NCBI GenBank assembly: GCA_030710605.1
Contig: CP092879.1
Coordinates: forward strand, 45,880,626-45,944,625
Reading direction: 5' to 3'
Source: Cordylochernes scorpioides
Lineage: Eukaryota; Arthropoda; Arachnida; Pseudoscorpiones; Chernetidae
DNA: 64,000 bases
Under the pieces are notes generated by a model. That model was not told where the DNA came from. It ran no database searches and was given only the letters and a program-made list of their open reading frames with translations. Position 1 is the stretch's first letter. Each line of letters begins with the position of its first letter. The translations under genes were made by a program, and so were the position numbers. This document shows, in pieces, positions 9,501-18,463 of the stretch.

Positions 9501-11231
9501 CAATGAACATTCAAGACTTCTGTTGCATACAATCATCAATGATCATTCAAGTCTTCTGTTGCATACAAGCAACAATGATCATTCATGACTTCTGTTGTTT
9601 ACAAGCATCAATGATCATTCAAGACTTCTGTTATATACAATCATCAATGATCATTCATGACTTCTGTTGCATACAAGCATCAATGATCATTCAATACTTC
9701 TGCTGCATACAAACATCAATGATAATTCAAGTCTTCTGTTGCATACAAGCATCAATGATCATTCAATACTTCTGTTGCATACAAGCATCAATGATCATTC
9801 AAGACTTCTGTTATATACAATCATCAATGATCATTCATGACTTCTGTTGCATACAAGCATCAATGATCATTCAATACTTCTGCTGCATACAAACATCAAT
9901 GATAATTCAAGACTTCTGTTGCATACAAGCATCAATAATTATTTCAAGTCTTCTGTTGCATACAATCATCAATGGTCATTCAAGACTTCTGTTGCATACA
10001 AACATCAATGATCATTCAAGTCTTCTGTTGCATACAATCATCAATGGTCATTCAAGACTTCTGTTGCATACAAACATCAATGATCATTCAAGACTTCTGT
10101 TACATACTAACATCAATGATCATTGAAGACTTCCGTTGCATACAAACATCAATGATCATTCAAGACTTCCGTTGCATACAAACATCAATGATCATTCAAG
10201 ACTTCTGTTGAATACAAACATCAATGATCATTGAAGACTTCTGTTGCATACAAACATCAATGATCATTGAAGACTTCTGTTGCATACAAACACCAATGAT
10301 CATTCAATACTTCTGTTGCATACAAGCATCAATGATCATTCATGACTTCTGTTGCATACAAGCATCAATGATCATTCAATACTTCTGCTGCATACAAACA
10401 TCAATGATAATTCAAGACTTCTGTTGCATACAAGCATCAATAATTATTTCAAGTCTTCTGTTGCATACAATCATCAATGGTCATTCAAGACTTCTGTTGC
10501 ATACAAACATCAATGATCATTCAAGTCTTCTGTTGCATACAATCATCAATGATCATTCAAGACTTCTGTTGCATACAAACATCAATGATCATTCAAGACT
10601 TCTGTTGCATACAATCATCAATGATCATTCAAGACTTCTGTTGCATATAAGCATCAATGATCATTCAAGACTTCTGTTGCATACAAATACCAATGATCAT
10701 TCAAGACTTCTGTTGAATACAAACATCAATGCTCATTGAAGACTTCTGTTGCATACAAACATCAATGATCATTCAAGACTTCTGTTGAATACAAACATCA
10801 ATGATCATTGAAGACTTCTGTTGCATACAAACATCAATGATCATTGAAGACTTCTGTTGCATACAAACACCAATGATCATTGAAGACTTCTGTTGCATAC
10901 AATCATCAATGATCATTCAAGACTTCTATTGCATACAAGCATCAATGATCATTCAAGACTTCTGTTGCATACAATCATCAATCATCATTCAAGACTTCTG
11001 TTGCATACAAGCATCAATGATCATTCAAGATTTCTGTTGCATACAAGCATCAATGATAATTCAAGTCTTCTGTTGCATACAAGTATCAATGATCATTCAA
11101 GACTTCTGTTGCATACAATCTTCAATGGTCATTCAAGACTTCTGTTGCATACAAGCATCAATGATCATTCAAGACTTCTGTTGCATACAAGTATCAATGA
11201 TCATTCAAGACTTCTGTTGCATACAAGCATT
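6556..11231 (+). repeat. 36-bp minisatellite, about 130 copies, in intron 4
   Basis: Tandem array of a 36-bp unit made of acttctgttgcatacaa, (a/g/t)catcaatg and atcattcaag. Because 36 is a multiple of three, two plus-strand frames stay open for long stretches, as 12-residue repeats (MIIQDFCCIQTS or INDHSRLLLHTN). The third frame and the minus strand contain a stop in nearly every unit. Occasional units of 35 or 37 bp switch the open frame, as at ~6890, ~9260 and ~9290, which argues against coding selection. A 37-bp variant (aattatttcaag) at 9291, 9940 and 10445 recurs at spacings of 649 and 505 bp, showing larger duplicated blocks. The unit carries the palindrome AATGATCATT. Confidence 0.95.
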
Positions 11232-11850
11232 GAGGTACGAACCTGTATATTTATCATGTTTCATGATACTCTATTTCCTTCTAGGTGAAAACCTTTTCTA
11301 TTTACACCAGTAGCTGATTTTGAAGCAGATGTTTCCATTTTTCACTCCATAGACTTTCCATAGACCGAGCATAGTGTCCTTTCTTTCTCATTGTGTGTAT
11401 GGTAAAGGAGGCCAGAACTTCATTTCTCTATAGCATTATTACGGGAGGATATTTCTCACACATGAGGGTATAATATGGATTAATATTTTATATTTTTGCC
11501 AGAGACACATCAACCAGAATGGGCCAACTGATGGTACAGCACAACCTTGTTGTCACTTCATTGGGGCGGCAAAATAGGGTTTTGCTATTTAGGAATGTTC
11601 CAAATAAATTATGGAACATATGGGAGGACTTTAAAATACAGTAAAATCTTGTTATAGCGAACATAAAATGAGGTTGAACTTTTGGTTTTCACTATATCCC
11701 CAATTCACTATAAGGTATCATTAATAATGGCAATTATTTTAGATTTATTATATGTTCATGAGGGTGTATATTCAAGTTTAATACCAATTATTTGACAAGA
11801 CACTTGATCTCCTTTCGGGAAAATGGGTGGTATCGTTTTGGTAGCTGACA
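11232..11850. other. Intron 4: mostly unremarkable, one pogo-like terminus
   Basis: At 11639 CAGTAAAATCTTGTTATAG resembles a pogo/Tigger-type inverted terminus, but I cannot find a convincing partner end. Nothing else recognised. Confidence 0.35.
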
Positions 11851-12070
11851 AAACCTGGTATTTGAAAATAGAGCAATCCATAAATAAATCTTTAATTAAA
11901 AAGGCATATATTGGATAAAAATATCATTTATTTTACCAATATTTCAGTTGGCTGTTGAATGTTATAACACCTTGATAAAGGTTGGCGTTCAGCCAACTGA
12001 AATATTGGTAAAATAAATGATATTTTGATCCAATATGTGTATTTTTAATAAAAAAAAAAAACCCTGGTAT
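11851..12070 (+). mobile_element. Fold-back element family F, copy 1
   Basis: Element 11862-12058 starts TTGAAAATAGAGCAATCCAT and ends in an A run. It contains two arms (11895-11953 and 11991-12050) that pair over about 55 bases ('accaatatttcagttggctg' and its complement). It is flanked by near-identical direct repeats, aaacctggtat (11851-11861) and aaaccctggtat (12059-12070). Other copies: 18133-18393 and, truncated, 60670-60780. It ends about 57 bp from exon 4 of the COMMD9-like gene, on the intron side. Confidence 0.7.
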
Positions 12071-12126
12071 ATACGGAGGTAAAGTCATCATTGAAACACA
12101 CGTCCAATAAGAGATAAGAGACAAAC

Positions 12127-12230
12127 CTCAAAGTGGAGGTGGCAGACAGGTTGACTGAGTCTGGCCACATTGTCCGCACTCATGCTGACGTCCACTTGGT
12201 GGTTGACATCTACCAACATGGGCCAGCTCA
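12127..12230 (-). CDS. COMMD9: COMMD9-like gene, exon 4 (first half of the COMM domain)
   Basis: 104-nt exon on the minus strand. The acceptor reads ttgtgcag at 12231-12238 and the donor GAG/gtttgt at 12125-12126. It begins with TG, completing the codon started by the last G of exon 3 (G+TG = Val), and ends with a complete GAG. The product VSWPMLVDVNHQVDVSMSAD continues to CHLHFE. In the COMMD family this is the start of the COMM domain, with the conserved short W/P...L.DV...V pattern. The match of phase on both sides (1 in, 0 out) with the neighbouring exons is strong evidence that this is real. Codon use is ordinary and much more GC-rich than the surrounding intron. Confidence 0.88.
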
Positions 12231-12750
12231 CTGCACAAACCTCATTGTTGGGAGACAGATTGTCATTTTGGAATGTGTGGAAATACAACTATACCATCAA
12301 TATCAGTGCTAATTACAGTGGAACATTGCTTATAACAGCCTCTTTTGTAGGAGAAGAAACACAGGTCAGGGAGAGAGAGATTGAAACTGATTTATTGCAA
12401 TGTTCATATAAGCTTATATATGGTTAATTACAAAATTGAATAAATACGAATAAATAAGATTATATAATGATAAAAATAGGAATAAATGGATAAAAATAAT
12501 TGATAAATATACATATATATAAATATCTACAAGTCGTTATTGGTGGCCCTCAACTCGGGAAAGACTCCGCCACCAATGAACTGCGAGAGTTCTTTCCCAC
12601 AGAGTGGGCAGGTCTAGGTGTTGACTGGCGTTGTCCAACTCAAGACCAAGATGGTACTTGTAGATGGTAGCCTTCGCTACATTTGTTATTTTCACTGCCT
12701 CGGGATGGAGGCCAATGCCGAAGAGCCATGCCTGGAGATCCAGGGGGGGA
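12231..12750. other. Intron 3: no recognised feature
   Basis: AT-rich intron sequence. The open frame at 12170-12427 on the plus strand overlaps exon 4 in antisense and is a shadow. Confidence 0.4.
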
Positions 12751-12754
12751 GAGA

Positions 12755-12925
12755 GAAGAGCTTTATATAAGAAAATGATCGTACAAGCAATTGGACAAGA
12801 TGTCCTTCTGTGTAGTGTACCTGTCCTTCTGTGTAGTGTATCCGTCCTTCTGTGTAGTGTACCTGTAGAAGGACATCTTGCTCAACATCTTGTACAATAG
12901 CTTTCTTATATAAAGAAGCTTTTTT
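12755..12925. repeat. Hairpin with a 3 x 21-bp repeat at its centre
   Basis: Arms around 12760-12810 (ctttatataagaaa, then acaagatgtccttctg) pair with 12865-12922 (agaaggacatcttg, then tttcttatataaag). Between them the unit tgtccttctgtgtagtgtacc is repeated three times head to tail. This looks like a small fold-back element whose arm end was amplified in tandem. Confidence 0.7.
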
Positions 12926-13151
12926 CCCTGTCGTATATTTCTTCCTCTATACCTACTATGAATATCATAACATTTTACTACAAGGATTTTCTATCAACAA
13001 GTAAATAATCAATTAAAAAGATGTTCGGCAGCATACAGAGCTATAGTTCCGTTTCTTGAAGATTAGATGTTTAATGAAGAATTTAATGGTAGAAGCACCA
13101 TGTTTAAAATCACACACACGTTGTTTTACATAACCATATATAATACAGTAT

Positions 13152-13575
13152 AATGCGGCTTATGAATGTAGAACGAAATTAGACAATTACACTGCAAATG
13201 TTTCTTTTGAACGAAAAATAAAAAATTATTTTAAGGAGAAATAACGATTATTTCTAACCTTAGGGATGAAGTATGATAGGAAGAATTGTGAAGAGTAATG
13301 ATAAACGGAAAAATAAAGTGTTCAGGGATGGGAAACGAACCCACAGTGTTCCGCTTACTGGGCAGATGCCATGTCCACTAGGCTTCCCATCCCTGAATAC
13401 TTTTATTTTTCCGTTCATCATTACTCTTCACAATTCATCCTTTCATACTTCATCCCTAAGGTTAGAAATAATCATTATTTCTCCTTAAAATAAATTTTGA
13501 TTTTTCATTAAAAGAAACATTTGCAATGTAATTGTCAAATTTCGATTATCAATGTCTTAAGCTGCTTTTGTAATA
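13152..13575. mobile_element. 430-bp palindromic element with a tRNA-like core
   Basis: The left arm (about 13152-13335) is the reverse complement of the right arm (about 13384-13575) apart from scattered differences. Shared blocks include aaccttagggatgaagtatg, gaattgtgaagagtaatgat and attttaaggagaaataa. The unpaired centre is a tRNA-like sequence. It lies in intron 3 of the COMMD9-like gene. Confidence 0.75.
13321..13397 (-). tRNA. tRNA-like sequence at the centre of the palindrome (pseudogene candidate)
   Basis: On the minus strand the 77 bases start TTCAGGG and end CCCTGAA (a perfect 7-bp acceptor-like stem). A T-arm GTGGG/CCCAT encloses TTCGTTT, and an anticodon-like arm TCTGC/GCGGA encloses CCAGTAA (AGT in the anticodon place). 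The D-arm region is about five bases too long, and position 33 is C instead of the near-universal T, so this is unlikely to be a working tRNA. It may be the origin of a tRNA-derived element. Confidence 0.45.
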
Positions 13576-13804
13576 GCAACTTGTGTATCATCATAATTCT
13601 AAAGTTCCAAGTTTTAAATACCAATTGTGGTTATAGCAACATAAATTCTTGGAAACAATTGATTCTGTAACTATGAGTTTTTACTGTATTTTGCTCCAGT
13701 TTTATTAAAATCCTTACAACCACTAAATGAAAGATGAGCCCTCCTAATATTTTTTATCTTCCATTTAGCGTGGTTGTAGAAATTTTGACTCTTTTAAAAT
13801 AAGA

Positions 13805-13988
13805 TTATATAAAAGGACGTATCTGGATCTGTAGAACAAAAAAAAAAAAAAAAAACAAATTTTTCTCAAAATATTTCGAGAGATTGCTCCCTCTTTATCA
13901 ATTTATTGAGGGAGAGGGAGCAATCTCTCGAAATATTTTGAGAAAAAATTGTTTTTTTTTTACAGATCCAGGTACGTTCTTTTGTATA
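13805..13988. repeat. Long hairpin element
   Basis: Arms about 13805-13893 and 13914-13988 pair nearly perfectly through tctcaaaatatttcgagaga and its complement, with a slipped A run (left) and T run (right) and a loop of about 20 bases. No terminal target duplication was identified. Confidence 0.75.
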
Positions 13989-14171
13989 AACTTATTTGAT
14001 GGATCGCCTTTTGACTCAAAAAAATCTTTTAAAATAATTAGAGGAAAAAAATAAGTGACTGATAATATTGATGAATTTACATTTTTAAAAACAGATAGAT
14101 ATTGCTGTATGTGTGTTGTGTTCAATTAAAGAAATATTTAAAAAGTTTTCGGATATAAATTATGACAAATA

Positions 14172-14349
14172 CATTAGAACAAACTCCCTGTAAAGAACAT
14201 CTAATTGCAGAGCCAAAGTGTCCTTTAGGGAGAGGTGTCCTCTTACTGGAGAGTTGCGAAATAGTAAAAATGTTAATTTTGCAAATGAAAACTGTCCCTT
14301 ATAGAAAGGTGTCCTGTAGCACGAGTGTCCTCTCACGGAGGTTCTACTG
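14172..14349 (+). mobile_element. Pogo/Tigger-type MITE, copy 1 (diverged)
   Basis: Diverged 5' end (cattagaacaaactccctg) and intact 3' end GGAGGTTCTACTG followed by TA. The internal blocks 'gagccaaagtgtcctttag' and 'ggagagttg' are shared with copies at 14868, 17429, 25334, 25800 and 60782. The ends CAGTAGAACCTCC...GGAGGTTCTACTG and TA target sites fit the pogo/Tigger branch of Tc1/mariner. Confidence 0.75.
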
Positions 14350-14867
14350 TATATGGAGATGCCGGTTATGTAAATTTCTATTTTTGCTTATTCAGCCAGA
14401 AGATTTACATATTTGTAAATATAATTGTGTTTATAAGAATGTGAAAGTTTAATAAAAGTGCGTCAGTTACAATCAGGTGTTGGTGAATCATTAGTGTCAT
14501 CAGGGTAGCCTTTCTGGTATTGTGGGCACTTTTGAGGAAGCATATAGGCTTCAATTCGGTTGGAGACAAGAAGAAGTCTGGCAAGAAGATACAGAAGCTC
14601 TGCCACAACTATTTAGATAGGCCAGACATATCCAGGATGCGGAAAGCTTTCCGAGCTTTGTGAGTGAGGCAGTGATCGCATCCGAAACAGTATATGATGG
14701 TAGGACATTAAATGATATATTTACATTTTGAGAGAACAATAGTTGTGATGAAGTGCCGTCTCTGATAAGGAGACATGGAATGTTATTTTACTTTCAATTA
14801 ATAAAACTTTCTATGATGTGACTAAAGAGGCCAATACTGTCTGTGTAAGAGACCCTATAACCAAATA

Positions 14868-15147
14868 CAATAGAACATACTCCATGAGATGACACCTCTT
14901 TACAAAGGACAGTTTTCATCACTAAAATTGCCTTTTTTACTACAGTAGAATTTGAATAATTCAAAAGTCATCAATTTGAATATTTATCTTGGTCCCTAAA
15001 ATTACCGTTTTTAATTTGAAATATTTGGATAATTCAATTTTTTTTTGTCCCTTGGGCTTTGGATTATCCAAGTTCGACTGTATTTAGAAACTCTCCGGTA
15101 AGTGGACATCTCTCTCTAACTAGGTGTCCTTTACAGGGGTTTTACTG
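14868..15147 (-). mobile_element. Pogo/Tigger-type MITE, copy 2, split by a second element
   Basis: Reverse-oriented copy of the same family, with diverged ends caatagaac and ttttactg. It is interrupted at 14941-15082 by an element of a different family. Removing that insertion restores the family's internal sequence at the TA in ttttacTAttta, so the order of events is clear. Confidence 0.75.
14943..15080. mobile_element. Second pogo-like MITE nested inside copy 2
   Basis: 138 bp with inverted ends CAGTAGAATTTGAATAATTC and GGATTATCCAAGTTCGACTG, flanked on both sides by TA (14941-14942 and 15081-15082). No coding capacity. Both its ends and its TA target fit the pogo/Tigger group. Confidence 0.75.
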
Positions 15148-15177
15148 TACAAGTTTTTACGCATTACATAGTCAAAT

Positions 15178-15396
15178 GTTTTTTTTTGCTTATCCCTAGT
15201 ACACATGGTACAGGCCATGATAAATATGGTAGGTAGTAGAAGGCGACTGCTTTTACTGTAAGTGCACCACATGTCTACACATGTGAAAAGCAGTTTGACT
15301 TTACACTTATAAATGTGCCAGAGCCCCGTTTGGTTACTTGCACTCGCTAGGGGGGTTGGACTTTTGCAAGAATCGGTGGCCATCGGGGCATTTTTT
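15178..15396 (-). mobile_element. Retroposon-like (SINE-like) repeat, copy 2
   Basis: Second copy of the repeat at 5521-5752, same strand and same A-run end (seen as a T run at 15178-15187 on the plus strand). Shared blocks include 'gccagagccccgtttggtt' and 'gtgcaccacatgtctacac'. Confidence 0.6.
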
Positions 15397-15419
15397 TTTA
15401 ACCAGAAAAAAAAAAAAAG

Positions 15420-15494
15420 AGCCCAATGCGGGAATCGAACCCGGGTTGTAGCGGTCGAAAACCAACGGTTTAGACCATTCTTCCACTGACCCCC
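15420..15494 (-). tRNA. tRNA-like gene or pseudogene, anticodon place reads TTC
   Basis: On the minus strand GTCAGTGGAAG resembles an A box, GGTTCGATTCC is a perfect B box, and a run of T (the pol III terminator, A run on the plus strand at 15406-15418) follows directly. The T-arm CCGGG/CCCGC has four of five pairs. The anticodon-like loop TTTTCGA would give TTC (Glu). The acceptor stem does not pair (GGGGGTC against ATTGGGC), so it is most likely a pseudogene. It sits 78 bp from exon 3 in intron 3. Confidence 0.5.
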
Positions 15495-15571
15495 ATATAG
15501 TCAAATGTACACATGCTGGACATATGTGATATCAATCAATCTCTTCACACAACTCTTGAACAATGGTCTAC

Positions 15572-15746
15572 CTTGGCTGGCAATGGTACAGCTCCTCCAC
15601 TGGGGCAGGAGTTCCATCAACACCTTCACCAACAGGTCCTTCAGGTTGCGGTGGAAGTCTGCGGGGAACATGGACCTCAGGGCTTCTGCTGTGGAGTGGC
15701 CGGCAAACAAGGCCTCGCGGATCAATGCTCCCAGGGCAGTGAGGAC
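15572..15746 (-). CDS. COMMD9: COMMD9-like gene, exon 3 (helical N-terminal region)
   Basis: 175-nt exon. The acceptor gttgcacag is at 15747-15755 and the donor CAAG/gtagac at 15570-15571. It enters in phase 0 (GTC) and leaves in phase 1. The product begins VLTALGALIREALFAG, continues with STAEALRSMFPADFHRNLKD, and ends WRSCTIASQ. The pattern of a Phe-Pro turn followed by F.NLK.LL is the most recognisable signature of COMMD9 (and of COMMD proteins generally) just before the linker to the COMM domain. In animals COMMD9 acts with other COMMDs, CCDC22 and CCDC93 in endosome-to-surface recycling. The plus-strand open frames here (15505-15818) are shadows of this exon. Confidence 0.9.
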
Positions 15747-15784
15747 CTGTGCAACCATTCCTTTCTTTCTTTAGGGTACAGTCG

Positions 15785-16175
15785 AACCTTCTTCTTTCTT
15801 ATCTTCATGACTGGGTGAAGTAGAATGCATCTGTCTTTGTCATTGTTGTTGTTACTTATCCCCTTGTGTAAAGATTACACGAATTCCATAAGTCCATGCT
15901 TCTCGAGCGCCTTTGTCATTAAGACTGGCAGCACTACTCAATGGCAGGCCGACTTAGCTCCAAAAGAAATGGCCGCCTCTGACATGAGGAACAGGCGCTA
16001 TGTGCAGTCGCTCCTAACATGGAGTACAAACGCTGCTCATCCTGTATCCCTGGATCAGGAGCCCTTACAGGGTACTATCAGCTGGGCCAGCTGAGCCAAG
16101 GTTTTTTAGCGAGCTTATTACTGCTCCCCTTCCTCCTTTTACATCTGGGCTTTGGACCAGCAAAGGCGGAGTTTC
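15785..16175 (+). repeat. Dispersed repeat family A, second copy, with a small insert
   Basis: Matches 2009-2141 joined to 5050-5220. It has an extra segment at about 15842-15909 (ttgttgttgtt, cttatccccttgtgtaaag, attacacgaattcc) that is absent from the first copy. Similar segments stand alone at 650-700 and 1590-1660, so that segment is itself a mobile or dispersed repeat. Confidence 0.75.
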
Positions 16176-17235
16176 TTACCTTACATTCTCCAAGAGGTGT
16201 AGCTGGGTATAGATTTAAAGGGAACTATTTTAAAATGGAAGATTTGAATCTCAACTTCATAATGAAAGATTAAAATTGGTATCAGGCTTCATATTTTTTC
16301 AGCATTTTACAATCTCCACAAGAAAAAAGAACAAAATTAACAAGATTATAACATTGTTTTCATTATCCCACCGTTTATTCATGTTAAAAGGCAAATTTAA
16401 AAAGAAGCTGTAAAGGTGAGATAAGGCACAATTTGGATTATATATAGTCTGCTAGTTTGTTTACATACTTGATAACAGTAACTATTTAAAACATTCTTTG
16501 ATATATTTTCTCATTTAGTACTGTCTGATGATGGTAACAACACTGTTACCCAAACGTCACACACTATTTTTCTTTATTTGGATGCATGTCCAATGGCCAC
16601 AGAATCCACAATGCATAGGTTAGCATATCACTGAAAAGGCGAGTGTGGAATCAGCAGCGTTTCAGTCTTCGCTTTCCTCATCCAAATGGACCACAACATT
16701 CAGCAATTCTATTAATCTCCTCAGAACGGTGACTCCTGTATTTTAGAATTTATATAAACCAAAGAGAAGACCTTGATCAAACATAATTTTATTCATCCAT
16801 TTGATCTTATTAGTATGGTGTTATTTATGCCTTGTTATAAAAAAGGAAATACTCTTACCTTAAGGATTTATATCGATTAGTTTTATTTATTTAACTATTT
16901 ACAAGGCAACATTATCTAACTTATAACAATCACAGCTATGCCGGAACTTCCGGCAACCTAAGGTAAACAAAAACAGTAATGATGATGATCACCTTACCGA
17001 TAAATCCGCCAGGTTGTCTGATGGTAACTTATTCTCAACACATTATTATCTTGTGTTTAAGCTGGAATGGGGTTTTCACAATTCAACCTTCATTTCAAGG
17101 AAAGGGCATCCCTAACAACAAGGAGATGTAGACATGAATTCTCTATTCATAATGTGGGTGTTAGAATCGTGGAGAGAGAAGGATTTAACTCTTCCACCTA
17201 ACACTTATACAAGTATTACACATGGGAGTCCTCAC
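16176..17235. other. Intron 2: repeat scraps and unique sequence
   Basis: A fragment related to the hairpin of 331-506 lies at about 16440-16590 (with gatggtaacaacactgttac). The rest shows no exon or RNA gene that I can support. Confidence 0.4.
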
Positions 17236-17367
17236 CTGAGCTGCCTCGGAAGATTCCACACTTAGGACTTCAGAAAATTTCTTGAGAGCCACATCAGGAT
17301 AGACTTTGTAGGTCCGGTAGAGGAATCCGGACTTACAGAGCTCCACCACCTGGAGCTTGGAGGTTGC
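17236..17367 (-). CDS. COMMD9: COMMD9-like gene, exon 2
   Basis: 132-nt exon, phase 0 at both ends. The acceptor atgttccag is at 17368-17376 and the donor CAG/gtgagg at 17234-17235. It encodes ATSKLQVVELCKSGFLYRT, then YKVYPDVALKKFSEVLSV and ESSEAAQ. This corresponds to the first helices of the COMMD9 N-terminal domain, where family members start with a S/A-S-K...V.LC pattern. The exon would join exon 1 after Met-7 (or after Lys in other species) and exon 3 at Val. An in-frame ATG lies in the acceptor (17374-17376), so a short isoform beginning here is conceivable but less likely than splicing. Confidence 0.85.
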
Positions 17368-17428
17368 CTGGAACATTACAAGATGGTGGTGATGCAAACA
17401 GCCGTGGATCTAAATACCATTTGATATA

Positions 17429-17586
17429 CAGTAGAACCTCCCTGTAAAGGACAACACCTAATTGCAGAGCCAAAGTGTCCTTTAGGGAGAGGTGTCCTCT
17501 CACAGGAGAGTTGCTAAATAGTAAAAATGGTCATTTTGCAAAACTGTCCTTTGTAGAGAGGTGTCCGCTAAAATGAGGTTCTACTG
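17429..17586 (+). mobile_element. Pogo/Tigger-type MITE, copy 3
   Basis: Complete short copy, 158 bp, ends CAGTAGAACCTCC and GGTTCTACTG, flanked by TA on both sides. It lies 61 bp upstream of exon 2 in intron 1. Confidence 0.85.
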
Positions 17587-18036
17587 TATATAAATAAAAC
17601 ATTACTAAAGCTACAATAACTCAGTTACACAGCTCTTAGTCTTGCCTGCTGTAATATGAATTGCTGTAATATGTATGCTCCAGTAACATGGGTTAATAAA
17701 GGCATATGCAATAGGGGTGGACATATTTTTCTATATAAATAAAACATTACTAAAGCTACAATAACTCAGTTACACAGCTCTTAGTGTTGCCTGCTGTAAT
17801 ATGCATTGCTGTAATATGTACGCTCCAGTAACATGGGTCAATAAAGGCATATGCAATAGGGGTGGACATATTTTTCTATATAAATAAAACATTACTCAAT
17901 CTTGCAATAACTCCGTTACACAGCTCTTAGTGTTGCCTGCTATATTTATCTTGATGTAATATGTACGCTGCAGTAACATGGGTTAATAAAGGCCTATGGA
18001 CTATGTGTAGACCTGTTTGATATATTAATAAAAAAT

Positions 18037-18107
18037 TACTCAATCTTGCATCTCGCTTCTCTGCCTTTTGGCTAAGATCAAAGTGTAGTGTAGTACTCAA
18101 TCTTGCA
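18037..18107 (+). pseudogene. U2 snRNA retropseudogene, 3'-truncated, with 14-bp flanking repeats
   Basis: Insert 18051-18093 contains CGCTTCTCTGCCTTTTGGCT followed by AAGATCAAAGTGTAGT. This is the 5' end of U2 snRNA (about the first 40 nucleotides) with one change (CTCTGCC for CTCGGCC). The perfect direct repeat TACTCAATCTTGCA stands on both sides (18037-18050 and 18094-18107), as expected for LINE-mediated target-primed insertion. The 3' four fifths of U2, including the Sm site, is missing, so no function is expected. Confidence 0.85.
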
Positions 18108-18120
18108 ATAACTCAGTTAC

Positions 18121-18405
18121 ACAGCTCTTAGTTTTCAATTAAAAAGGCATATATTGGATCAAAATATCATTTATTTTATCATTTTACCAATATTTCAGTT
18201 GGCTGAATGCCAACCTTTATCAAGGTGTTATAACATTTTAAAGTGTATCAACAACAAACTCCTGTTAAATGTTATAACACCTTAATAAAGGTTGGTGTTC
18301 AGCCAACTGAAATATTGGTAAAATAAATGAAATTTTGATCCAATATATGCCTTTTTAATTAAAGATTTATTTATGGATAGCTCTATTTTCAAAACAGCTC
18401 TTAGT
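18121..18405 (-). mobile_element. Fold-back element family F, copy 2, with perfect 12-bp flanking repeats
   Basis: Element 18133-18393 is inserted in the 146-bp tandem repeat and flanked by the perfect direct repeat ACAGCTCTTAGT (18121-18132 and 18394-18405). On the minus strand it starts TTTGAAAATAGAGC like copy 1. Its arms ('ccaatatttcagttggctga' and complement) pair over most of the element. Confidence 0.8.
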
Positions 18406-18463
18406 GTTGCCTGCTGTAATATGCATTGTTAAAATATGTACGCTCCAGTAACATGGGTTAATA

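Larger units (their letters stand above)
17587..18463. repeat. Tandem repeat of ~146 bp, about 3.75 copies, with two insertions
   Basis: Units begin tatataaataaaacattact and contain 'cagttacacagctcttag', 'gttgcctgctgtaatatg' and 'cagtaacatgggttaataaa'. Starts are near 17587, 17733, 17877 and 18025. The fourth unit is split by a U2-like insert (18051-18093) and a fold-back element (18133-18393). Confidence 0.85.

Noticed and set aside
6556..11231. CRISPR-like array
   Set aside because: The 36-bp units are contiguous with no unique spacers, and the genome is eukaryotic.
6556..11313. Long repeat proteins (up to 432 codons) in the 36-bp array
   Set aside because: Open frames follow from a unit length divisible by three. 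Units of 35 or 37 bp shift the frame with no compensation, no splice signals or start context stand out, and the array lies in an intron of the minus-strand gene.
11639..13686. A single pogo-like transposon with ends at 11639 and 13686
   Set aside because: The ends match poorly and exon 4 of the host gene lies between them.
15505..15818. Two overlapping plus-strand frames of about 90-100 codons
   Set aside because: Antisense of COMMD9 exon 3 and its flanks.
17368..17376. Start codon of COMMD9 within the exon 2 acceptor (ATG TTC CAG)
   Set aside because: Possible in principle, but the same bases form a good 3' splice site and an upstream candidate exon in the right phase exists.
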